From CAVTLG01 sp963735495 (lineage in GTDB: Bacteria; Chloroflexota; Ktedonobacteria; Ktedonobacterales; Ktedonobacteraceae), in NCBI GenBank assembly GCA_963735495.1, contig CAVTLG010000008.1:372001-436000 (forward strand): 64,000 nt of DNA. The letters are read 5' to 3'. The notes beneath the pieces are model-generated. The model ran no database searches, had not been told where the DNA came from, and saw nothing but the letters and a program-made list of their open reading frames with translations. The translations under genes were made by a program, and so were the position numbers. Shown in pieces: positions 56,560 to 64,000 of the stretch; the first letter of the stretch is position 1; the number at the start of each line of letters is the position of its first letter.

Positions 56560-56809
56560 GTAGATTGCTCCATGAGACAACGGCACCCTTTGCCAATTTC
56601 TCCTATGCATTTCATTATATCAAAGAAATCAGGTCAGCAACACTACTTTGAGGACCGTGTTTTTTTGCGCTCGACCATTTTCTTGCAGTCAGTAGTATGT
56701 TACAAAAATCGTAGTCCGCGAAGATGAGGCGAGAATGAGGTATAATAGAGCGGACGAAGTGCGCATACAGCGCGACTACACTCATAATCTATGCGACAGG
56801 GAGATTGCA

Positions 56810-59800
56810 GTGGATAATGCTATGCGTATAATGGCGGAGACAGCAGCTCGCCTCCTGCTCCAGGAATACCGAGATACCCACGCAGACTGGGCCGATGACA
56901 GGACCCCGGTTGATGCATTGGTATCCTGGCTTGGCTTGCACATCGAAACATTTCATCCCGCCGACTACGCCGCAGGCACCTACGGCTTCACTGATCCCGA
57001 CGAAGAAGAGGATCTGATCTGGCTACGCCGCGATATGCTGGATACGTTGCGCCGCTTTACCCTGGCTCATGAATTGGGCCATGCCATGCTACATTGCCAT
57101 GGCGGAAGCCGTTTCCAGGCTCTACTAGAGCGCAACACAACAACAAACATCCTGTCACCCACTCAGCACAATATAGCCGCTCCTTCGCCCACAGATCCCT
57201 GTCATGAAACCGACATTCAGGAAGATATGAGCCGGTTCTTCGACCAGGACCAGCATCAGGAAACACTTGGCATCGGCCAGACGTATGATCCACGAAGCCA
57301 GCGCGAACTGGCAGCCAATCTGTTTGCAGCAGCCTTGTTGATCCCCCTTGAACGCTTGCGTACGCTCTATCTGGAACAGCAGGTCCCTGCGCACACATTG
57401 GCAAGTACTTTTGGTGTTTCCCACGCGGCACTGCTCAACCGACTGGTCAGCCTGCTCAAAGTGCCTGAGACAATCCAAGAACCAGGCGCTGCAAGCCAGC
57501 AGAAGCAAACTGATAAGCCACCAGCAATACAGCCCCAAACCCGCTACGACGAATTTCAGCAGGCAGCCATCGCAGCTCCCACACCAGCTTTAATCAGCGC
57601 GGGACCGGGCAGCGGTAAAACAAGCACCCTGATCGGTCGGGTGAATTATCTTATACGCACACTCGGCGTCCAATCCCAACAGATTTTAGCGCTGACCTTC
57701 TCGCGTAAAGCAGCTCAGGAGATGGAGGAACGCCTGCAGCAGGTATTGGACAACACGAAGCCCAAAGTGAGCACCTTCCACGCTTTCTGCGCCGATCTGT
57801 TACGTCAACATGGCACGCTGGTCGGACTACGTACAGACTTTGCATTGATCGATGAGGCCGAGGGCTATTTCCTCTTGCGCCAGCTTGCCAATGACCTGCA
57901 CCTGCACCACTACCAGAAGCTACAAGCTCCCACTTACTATTTTCCGGCGCTCCTAAAGGCTATCTCACGAGCGAAAGATGAGCTTGTCTCACCAGCAGCC
58001 TATGCCGCAATGGCGCAACAGATGAAAGAGCAGGCAAAAGATGCTAATGAGTTGGAGCAAGCCGAAAAAGCTCTGGAGGTCGCCCATATCTACGCATTGT
58101 ATGAGCAAGCGCTGTTGCGTCGTGGGGATACGGACTTTAGTGGCCTCCTCGTGCTCACGTTGCAATTATTTAGCACCCAGCCTGAGCTGCTCTATCAGCA
58201 GCAGCAGAAGTATCAGCAAATCCTCGTGGACGAGTTCCAGGACGTCAATCGTGCTAGCGGTGTACTTCTGCGCGAGCTGGCCGGACATGAACAGCACGTG
58301 TGGGTTGTCGGTGATGCCAACCAGGCCATCTATGGCTTTCGCGGTGCCTCGCCAGCAAACATTAGCCAGTTTGAACAGGACTTTCCAGGCGCCGCAGTAT
58401 TACCACTTAGCCGCAACTATCGCTCGCGTCCCGATCTCGTGCACCTCGCCGAGTCGTTTCGCTGCGTACAGTTAGAATTGGGACAAGAACCAGGCAAAAA
58501 TCAGCCCGCTCGCCTCACACGGGAAGATACCTCCGTTACTCTCGCCAAAGCAACGAGCGAGGCAAACGAATTTACAGGCATCGTACAGGACATGCGCTAC
58601 AAACATGCTCACGGCTACAGCTACAAGGACATGGTCGTCCTCTGTCGTACACGGGCGCAGGCGCAAAAAATCTCGCGCAAGTTGTCAGCCGAAGGCCTCC
58701 CCATCGTTGAGCAAGGTGGCATGCTGGAGCAAGAACACATCAAAGATATCCTCTCCATCGTCCTGCTATTGACCGATACCAGTGGCAAGGGCCTGCTACG
58801 GGCCGCACAGCAACGCGAGCATACGTTGTCCCAAAGCGATATTGAAGCACTCCTGCTAGCAGCCCGTGAGCCGGACAGCAATCCACGCCTGCTGCTGCTG
58901 ACTGATGCAGCTCCACTCAACATCAGCGTTGAGGGTCGTCATGCACTCACACGCCTCTCCCAGATTTTACAGACCCTACAACACTACAACGACGTCTGGT
59001 CGCTGCTTGCTCAGTATCTCCTTATCGAGACCTCACTGGTACGCGATCTGCTCACTGCCACCAATAGCAAACAACAGAGTACACAACTCGCTGATTACGA
59101 CCGCTTATTGCAATTGGCACGCCATTACGATCAACAACAAGCAGCTCAGCTAGCACGCGAAGGGAGCGAAAGCGCTCAAGCCATCCCACCTCCACTTGAA
59201 GAACGAGCTGGAGGCTTCCTGGAGTATCTCAATCTGCTGGTACTCTTACGACAAGACGGTGGCAGCCGCCAGGGAGAGGAGGAGAGCACAGGAGAAGATC
59301 CTGAGATTATTCGTGTGATGACCGTACATGCCAGCAAAGGGCTTGAGTTTCCCGTCGTCTACATGCCTGGGCTGGTACAACGACGCTTTCCGCTGCAGGC
59401 ACGCGCCAATCCAGTAGCCACACCCACCGGTATGCTACGCGCAGAGAGCGAGGGCAGTACGGCCCACGAGAGCGGCGAAGCCTGTCTCTTTTACGTAGGC
59501 GTAACACGCGCCCGCGAACAACTCGTACTGAGCTACAGTGAACGCTATGGCAAGTTGAAATACAAACGCTCGCCTTATCTCGACGCACTGGAGGCCGGTT
59601 TAGCCTCAGAGCGTATGAGCAAATTACAATGGGACTTCACACCCGCCACGGGAGATCCCGAGCTTGCTGAGCAGGTGTTGTCACCAACACGCGCATCATG
59701 CCAACCAGGTGAAAATTTCATCAACGCCATGAGATCTCCCACCCTCAGTGCTTCCGCTATCGAAGCCTATCAGCGTTGTCCGCGCCAATATGCCTACAGC

Positions 59801-60475
59801 GCCATTTATCACTTTGCGGGCGAGACTGCAACCTATCAACTTTTCTGGCAGGCCACGCATAAGACGGTTGAGGAGTTCCGCGAACAGCTACACACTGCGA
59901 CTAAAACACATGACGCTGAGAAAATTGTGCCTGGGCAGGAGGAACTGAAAGCACTCTACAACAAACACTGGCAAGCGCTGGGAGGGCCAGAGGCTCCCTT
60001 TGCCGCTCTCTACGAGGAACATGGACATGAAGTCATCGAGGCGCTCAGACGTAAAATCTCAACGCAGAACGAAGTCATCTGGGACGTTCGCTCGCCTTTC
60101 AACGTCGAGGTAGCCGGGAAAACGGTACACGTGACTATCGACCGCGTTGAGGTAGTGACACAGATAGATAGACCAACGCGATTTATACGCACGCGCTTCG
60201 GCAAACGCCAGGAAAAACCGGCGGCTGAGACACGCGAATTGTTTTATACACTGGCCTATCGTCAACAACATCCCGGACGATCAGTCGAGTTGCACAGTCA
60301 TAATATGAGTACAGGCGAAGTCATACCCATTACTATGACAGCACGCAAAGAGCAAAGTCTCTACGAAGGTGTTGAGCAGGCAATCGAGGGATTGGAACGC
60401 AACACCTATCCAGCGCAACCGGCTGAACCATTTCGTTGCCCAGGCTGTCCGTTCTTTTTGATCTGTCCGGCCTGA
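56810..60475 (+). CDS. IrrE-type metallopeptidase fused to a UvrD/Rep helicase and degenerate nuclease
   Basis: 1221 residues from the GTG at 56810, chosen for AGGGAG six bases upstream; a TATAAT at 56741-56746 just before it makes the upstream ATG at 56735 unlikely to be used. Residues ~85-240: ImmA/IrrE zinc peptidase with HELGH and a following E in RELAANLFAAALLIP. Residues ~260-930: superfamily 1 helicase with Walker A AGPGSGKTS, DEFQDVN, VGDANQAIYGFRGA, SRNYRSR, HASKGLEF and GVTRAREQL. C-terminus: PD-(D/E)XK-like nuclease region with YQRCPRQYAY and a closing CPGCPFFLICPA iron-sulphur-like Cys set, but the catalytic DxK position reads IRTR. The nuclease is probably inactive. Confidence 0.9.
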   Translation: MDNAMRIMAETAARLLLQEYRDTHADWADDRTPVDALVSWLGLHIETFHPADYAAGTYGFTDPDEEEDLIWLRRDMLDTLRRFTLAHELGHAMLHCHGGSRFQALLERNTTTNILSPTQHNIAAPSPTDPCHETDIQEDMSRFFDQDQHQETLGIGQTYDPRSQRELAANLFAAALLIPLERLRTLYLEQQVPAHTLASTFGVSHAALLNRLVSLLKVPETIQEPGAASQQKQTDKPPAIQPQTRYDEFQQAAIAAPTPALISAGPGSGKTSTLIGRVNYLIRTLGVQSQQILALTFSRKAAQEMEERLQQVLDNTKPKVSTFHAFCADLLRQHGTLVGLRTDFALIDEAEGYFLLRQLANDLHLHHYQKLQAPTYYFPALLKAISRAKDELVSPAAYAAMAQQMKEQAKDANELEQAEKALEVAHIYALYEQALLRRGDTDFSGLLVLTLQLFSTQPELLYQQQQKYQQILVDEFQDVNRASGVLLRELAGHEQHVWVVGDANQAIYGFRGASPANISQFEQDFPGAAVLPLSRNYRSRPDLVHLAESFRCVQLELGQEPGKNQPARLTREDTSVTLAKATSEANEFTGIVQDMRYKHAHGYSYKDMVVLCRTRAQAQKISRKLSAEGLPIVEQGGMLEQEHIKDILSIVLLLTDTSGKGLLRAAQQREHTLSQSDIEALLLAAREPDSNPRLLLLTDAAPLNISVEGRHALTRLSQILQTLQHYNDVWSLLAQYLLIETSLVRDLLTATNSKQQSTQLADYDRLLQLARHYDQQQAAQLAREGSESAQAIPPPLEERAGGFLEYLNLLVLLRQDGGSRQGEEESTGEDPEIIRVMTVHASKGLEFPVVYMPGLVQRRFPLQARANPVATPTGMLRAESEGSTAHESGEACLFYVGVTRAREQLVLSYSERYGKLKYKRSPYLDALEAGLASERMSKLQWDFTPATGDPELAEQVLSPTRASCQPGENFINAMRSPTLSASAIEAYQRCPRQYAYSAIYHFAGETATYQLFWQATHKTVEEFREQLHTATKTHDAEKIVPGQEELKALYNKHWQALGGPEAPFAALYEEHGHEVIEALRRKISTQNEVIWDVRSPFNVEVAGKTVHVTIDRVEVVTQIDRPTRFIRTRFGKRQEKPAAETRELFYTLAYRQQHPGRSVELHSHNMSTGEVIPITMTARKEQSLYEGVEQAIEGLERNTYPAQPAEPFRCPGCPFFLICPA

Positions 60476-60590
60476 TAGAGGCACTCTATGGAATAAAACA
60501 TGGAGTCAAGCATTGTTCTCTGTATCAGATAACACTAATCTCTGCGTGTATACAATGGCACAAAGATAGTAAAAATAGAGGTGAACAACT

Positions 60591-60833
60591 ATGAACGACC
60601 AGGAAATCCTAAACCACATTCAAAATCTTGTGGATGAAGAACATCATCTCCTGCAGTTGCGCGAAGAGGGGAAACTACAAGAGAACCAGCATGACCGCAT
60701 CCACACGCTGGAAGTCAACCTGGATCAATGCTGGGACCTGCTGCGCCAGCGCCGCGCGCGCCGCCACGCGGGACTCAATCCGAACGAGGCCGAAGTGCGC
60801 GATGAAAAGATTGTTGAGCATTACCAGCAATAA
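60591..60833 (+). CDS. DUF2630 family protein
   Basis: 80 residues. The whole length matches the DUF2630 pattern: DQEILNHIQNLVDEEHHL, then LHTLEVNLDQCWDLLRQRRARR (as HTLEVNLDQCWDLLRQRRA) and a short acidic tail. Small helical protein of unknown function, common in Actinobacteria and Chloroflexota. GAGGTG box before the ATG. Confidence 0.85.
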   Translation: MNDQEILNHIQNLVDEEHHLLQLREEGKLQENQHDRIHTLEVNLDQCWDLLRQRRARRHAGLNPNEAEVRDEKIVEHYQQ

Positions 60834-60845
60834 TATGTTGCGCCA

Positions 60846-60890
60846 GACCTGATAAACAAACAGCCCACGTAACCTCTTGTTTATCAGGTC
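60846..60890. terminator. Bidirectional-type hairpin between convergent genes
   Basis: GACCTGATAAACA (60846-60858) pairs perfectly with TGTTTATCAGGTC (60878-60890). No T-run on either side, so it is terminator-like rather than a canonical terminator. Confidence 0.5.
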
Positions 60891-60899
60891 AATATCGTG

Positions 60900-61301
60900 C
60901 TATCCGGCAAGAAGAGCTTCAAGTAACAACCGCGCAGTCCTCTCATCATGCGCTTGAGTAATTGCTTGCAGCACGAGATCAAGCGCATCGGGCTTCGTCA
61001 CTTTCATTACGTTGCTTTGTGCTAGCTCAACCAGAGCAGGGAAACGTCCCTTCACCACAGTCACAACGGCTTCCTGCAAACCTTCAGCTCTCCCTTCAAT
61101 CCGGCCCTCACTTCTCCCTCTCGCAAGCCCCTCAGATCTCCCTCTAGCCTCGCTCTCAGCACGAATTCTTTTCATTTTAGGATCTTGCTCAATCAACTCA
61201 TCATACATATTCAGCCGCTCCTCAATTTTATGCTTGTCATCTACAGGGACAATCTCGGCTCGACGCAGTGTAATACCCATCCAGCGGAGTTCTTGCGCCA
61301 A
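60900..61301 (-). pseudogene. C-terminal remnant of an Rpn/PD-(D/E)XK transposase-like protein
   Basis: 133 residues from a TTG; an in-frame TAA lies nine codons upstream, so the protein is cut at its N-terminus. The start reads LRWMGITLRRAEIVPVDDKHKIEERLNMYDEL, the usual region after the nuclease core in Rpn-family (PDDEXK) proteins (in parts), followed by charged repeats of the form GRSEGLARGRSEGRIEG and a helical end with ALDLVLQAITQAH. Catalytic residues are absent. A degenerate copy rather than a full gene. Confidence 0.7.
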
Positions 61302-61502
61302 CTTTATATTATCAATCTTATTCTTTTATTTTTCCCCAAACTACCAAATTCCCTTCCACCTATTTTCTATAGTATACACCCGAAAAATGCACAGAGCAAA
61401 CCAAATAGGAGTGAACAATTCACGAATTGCTCACTCCCCAAAAACAATCTGTTAGATACATTTCAGTGCAACAGAGACAATCAGCCTCTGTACAAGAAAT
61501 AG

Positions 61503-62252
61503 CTATGATTGGATGCTCTCATTGTGCTGCACCACACCTTGCTGCACCTCGTCGCCATAGACACCACGATAGCGCGCAGGGAGCATAGCGGCAATACGCA
61601 ACATGACTTCATTCGTCACCCGATCAACATCCTCGCGCGTGATCTTTGTGCCCTGCGGCTTTAGCACCACTGGTTCGCCATATGAGATGGTAACGTGCGC
61701 ACCGAATTTTTTCAGTGCACGCTCGCTACCCCAGATAGCAACGGGCACCACCGGCACGCCAGAACGCAGCGCAATCAGACCCAGACCAGCGTGCCCCTTC
61801 GCCATAGTTTGTGTCTTGCTACGTGTGCCTTCCGGGAAGATCACCAGGACCTTTTGCTGCTTGAGCTGCTCATCGGCGGCACGCAGCGATTGTCGATCAC
61901 CCTCACCCCGCTTCACAGGAAATGCACCCAGGAAACGTACCAGCCAACCAAGCTTGCTCTGAAAAGCCTCTTCTTTAGCCATATACACGACTTTCCCTGG
62001 TATATATGCTGGCACAAGCGGTATATCGGTCCATGAGAGATGATTAGCAGCAATAATATATGGTCCCTTGCGCGGAACATTATAGCGCCCACGCAAATGC
62101 ACATGCATCGTCAGGAAAAAGACCAGGCGCGCAAAAAAGCGTAATGCTTCATAGCTGATACGCGGTGTGGAGTATGGCTCGTACAAATTTTTCTCTTTTT
62201 TTTGCATCTTTTGCGTATTATCATTAGTAGTAACATGTACATCCTGTTTCAT
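61503..62252 (-). CDS. plsC: 1-acyl-sn-glycerol-3-phosphate acyltransferase
   Basis: 249 residues from the ATG at 62252, chosen for GGAGG upstream and the ATGA overlap with the cmk stop. Phospholipid biosynthesis at the membrane. Motif I NHLSWTDIP (HxxxxD) at ~95, motif III FPEGTRSK and a hydrophobic helix (LRFFARLVFFLTMHV) before them. Length and motifs are normal. Coupled to cmk by a 4-base overlap, an arrangement common in bacteria. Confidence 0.93.
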   Translation of the reverse strand: MKQDVHVTTNDNTQKMQKKEKNLYEPYSTPRISYEALRFFARLVFFLTMHVHLRGRYNVPRKGPYIIAANHLSWTDIPLVPAYIPGKVVYMAKEEAFQSKLGWLVRFLGAFPVKRGEGDRQSLRAADEQLKQQKVLVIFPEGTRSKTQTMAKGHAGLGLIALRSGVPVVPVAIWGSERALKKFGAHVTISYGEPVVLKPQGTKITREDVDRVTNEVMLRIAAMLPARYRGVYGDEVQQGVVQHNESIQS

Positions 62253-62935
62253 ACGGTATCCTCCACGCAATGTGTGATAGCTTCCAACACCTGCGACACG
62301 CTGAGATGGTCGGTCTCGATGATGATAGCATCCTTTGCTGGCCGCATATTCTCACGGTCAATGTCATCACGGCGTCGAATATCACTGATCACCGCATCCA
62401 GCGTGGGCAGAGCAGGATTACGCGCTCCCATACGTTCTACCAGTTCCGCATAACGCCGCCGTGCCCGTTCAAGCAAACTTGCAGTCAGATAGATCTTGAG
62501 TTCGGCATCTGGGAGCACGACCGCCCCAATATCACGTCCAACCATCACGACGCGTCCCTGTTGCGCCATCTCCCGCTGCTGAGCAATCAAAATAGCACGC
62601 ACCTCGGGATGTGAAGAGACCGTCGAAACAGCCCGCGTCACCGCTGCGTCCCGGATATCCCACGTCACATCACGCCCATGTACGGTTACTGTATACTGAC
62701 GCCCATCGGCGACAGCCGGATGGCTAATCACGATACCTGCATGGCGTGCCAATGCTCCTAGCACACGCCCATCATTGATATCTTTCTGCTCCTGTAGGGC
62801 AAGCCAGGACACAGCACGATACATGGCCCCTGTATCAATGTAGAGATAGCCCCATAGTCGGGCAAGTTGTTCGCCAATAGTACTTTTTCCTGAGCCTGCC
62901 GGTCCATCGATAGCAACACGTTGTGGCCCTGACAT
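62249..62935 (-). CDS. cmk: Cytidylate kinase
   Basis: 228 residues. Phosphorylates (d)CMP using ATP. P-loop GPAGSGKST, YIDTGAMYRAV, GRDIGAVVLPDAELKIYLTA and the LID region RRRYAELVE match the family. Typical length. The stop codon TGA overlaps the plsC start as ATGA. Divergent from the catalase gene upstream. Confidence 0.95.
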   Translation of the reverse strand: MSGPQRVAIDGPAGSGKSTIGEQLARLWGYLYIDTGAMYRAVSWLALQEQKDINDGRVLGALARHAGIVISHPAVADGRQYTVTVHGRDVTWDIRDAAVTRAVSTVSSHPEVRAILIAQQREMAQQGRVVMVGRDIGAVVLPDAELKIYLTASLLERARRRYAELVERMGARNPALPTLDAVISDIRRRDDIDRENMRPAKDAIIIETDHLSVSQVLEAITHCVEDTV

Positions 62936-63383
62936 GAATCCTCCGCTTATTGATGCTAATTATACTGGAGAGGATTATATCATACGCAGCACTTCTCGGG
63001 GTCGCGGTCGCTTCCCTCTACGCTCAAAGTAGAAAAGCGGGTTCTCCCCTCCTTCGCCTTCGTGTTCTTCACGGATCAGGCCACAGGATGTTACATAAAC
63101 ACGCACTCAGACTACCCAAACGGCTTATTTTTGTGGTCCAGCTTGCATCACGTTGAATGCTCCTGATAAAATAGACAAAGTCCAAGTAATTGGGCACGTA
63201 CTAGTAGTACATTCAGGCGGATAGGTAGATTACGGCTAGCATAGATCGAATTTCAGAATTTCATATTTTGTTCGATGTAGGCTAGATGGGGGGTATCGAA
63301 TGAAGTATCGTAGAGTGTGTAACGAACTCACCTGACAATACCATCATCAGGATTGAGGAATACATTAGGATTAGAGGAAACAC
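62936..63383. other. Intergenic region between cmk and catalase
   Basis: About 450 bases between divergent genes. No gene of convincing composition. Imperfect ATCGAA...TTCGAT arms near 63245-63277 could be an operator but I cannot match a known regulator. Promoters of cmk and the catalase must be here. Confidence 0.45.
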
Positions 63384-64000
63384 GTGAGCGACCAACACGA
63401 CAAAAAGCTACCAGCGACAACGACTGACGCAGGCATTCCCGCTCCGAGCGATGAATATTCGCTCTCCGTTGGTCCCAATGGACCACTGCTGCTGCAAGAC
63501 CATTATCTCATTCAGAAAATGGCCCAGTTCAATCGTGAGCGCGTGCCAGAACGCGTGGTTCATGCAAAAGGGACCGGCGCGTATGGCTATTTCGAGGTGA
63601 CAAGAGACGTTTCGCAGTGGACGAAAGCTGCATTCTTGAACAAAGTTGGCAAGCGTACTCAGGTACTCCTCCGTTTCTCTACCGTCGCCGGAGAATTAGG
63701 GTCCGCTGACACTGTACGCGATCCGCGTGGCTTCGCCCTCAAATTCTACACTGAAGAGGGCAATTATGACCTCGTAGGCAACAATACCCCTATTTTCTTT
63801 ATACGCGATCCTTCGAAGTTCGCGGATTTCATTCACTCCCAGAAACGCATGCCCAACGACGATATGCGCAGTAACAATGCGCAGTGGGATTTCTGGTCTC
63901 TCTCTCCCGAGGCAATGCACCAGGTAACGTTCCTGATGTCAGACCGAGGCACGCCGCGCACGCTCCGCCATATGAACGGCTATGGCAGCCACACTTTCAT
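63384..64000 (+). CDS. Catalase (heme, monofunctional), truncated by the window end
   Basis: 205 codons are visible from a GTG at 63384, preceded by AGAGGA. Breaks down H2O2. Signature residues: MAQFNRERVPERVVHAKGTGAYG with catalytic His in VVHAKG, FSTVAGELGSADTVRDPRGFALKF (in parts, FSTVAGE, DPRGFALKFY), VGNNTPIFFIRDP with the essential Asn, and MPNDDMRSNNAQWDFW. The 3' part with heme-ligand Tyr lies beyond the window. No visible oxidative-stress regulator beside it. Confidence 0.95.
   Translation, partial: MSDQHDKKLPATTTDAGIPAPSDEYSLSVGPNGPLLLQDHYLIQKMAQFNRERVPERVVHAKGTGAYGYFEVTRDVSQWTKAAFLNKVGKRTQVLLRFSTVAGELGSADTVRDPRGFALKFYTEEGNYDLVGNNTPIFFIRDPSKFADFIHSQKRMPNDDMRSNNAQWDFWSLSPEAMHQVTFLMSDRGTPRTLRHMNGYGSHTF

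Noticed and set aside
62950..63156. Open frame of 68 codons before the catalase
   Set aside because: No recognisable motif or good start site; biased composition in a promoter region.

Overview
The window reads as a chromosomal segment of a large-genome soil bacterium of the Chloroflexota, most likely class Ktedonobacteria. This is inferred from the 16S rRNA gene, from several zinc-ribbon/transmembrane surface proteins with BACON-type repeats, from a MutL-like gene with no mutase beside it, from a T-box in front of pheS, and from the many dispersed GTAGGGGCG-type palindromes. I could not run a database search, so the class-level assignment is an inference.

Layout. 0.2-6.3 kb: gpmI, a palindrome of DnaA boxes, and a leftward trio (KOW-like protein, MutL/GlmL-like ASKHA protein, zinc-ribbon protein with a six-fold LPxWM motif). 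6.4-15.5 kb: mostly rightward housekeeping genes (RusA-like resolvase, MprF-like protein, holA with a frameshift at a slippery heptamer, alpha/beta hydrolase, MidA-like methyltransferase), with palindromic repeats between them. 15.5-20.1 kb: an accessory stretch with a MITE, a PD-(D/E)XK-like gene cut by an IS1634-like element whose own transposase is broken, and a Clp-fold protease pair. 20.1-30 kb: SnoaL-like protein, glycosyltransferase, CopC-CopD fusion, gamma carbonic anhydrase, proline dehydrogenase, SDR, ferredoxin and zinc-ribbon membrane proteins. 30.5-34.1 kb: a 1193-residue BACON-repeat protein. 34.7-38.8 kb: pheS and pheT behind a phenylalanine T-box; pheS is intact but pheT carries a frameshift and an in-frame TGA. 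39-41.8 kb: a Septu-like ATPase/HNH pair directly upstream of tRNA-Pro. 42-50.8 kb: acetyltransferase, methyltransferase, a large LRR-Roc-COR protein, UbiA-like prenyltransferase, anti-sigma factor and ECF sigma factor. 50.9-53.6 kb: an rRNA locus of 16S, tRNA-Ile, tRNA-Ala and 5S with no 23S gene, plus tRNA fragments in permuted order. 53.6-64 kb: DUF4097-like protein, coaX, a membrane protein, a 1221-residue IrrE-UvrD fusion, a DUF2630 protein, an Rpn-type remnant, plsC, cmk, and the start of a catalase that runs off the window.

How the genes fit together. Most of the window is core metabolism and information processing. Three zones look plastic: the 15.5-20 kb island, the Septu-like pair at tRNA-Pro, and the 3' flank of the rRNA locus. 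holA and pheT are normally essential, yet both appear interrupted here. This means recoding, decayed paralogs, or base-call errors, and resequencing would decide. The most unusual items are the 23S-less rRNA locus with swapped tRNA-Ala halves, the IrrE-helicase fusion whose C-terminal nuclease motif looks dead, and an 84-bp three-stem element found in the same orientation just ahead of two unrelated genes.
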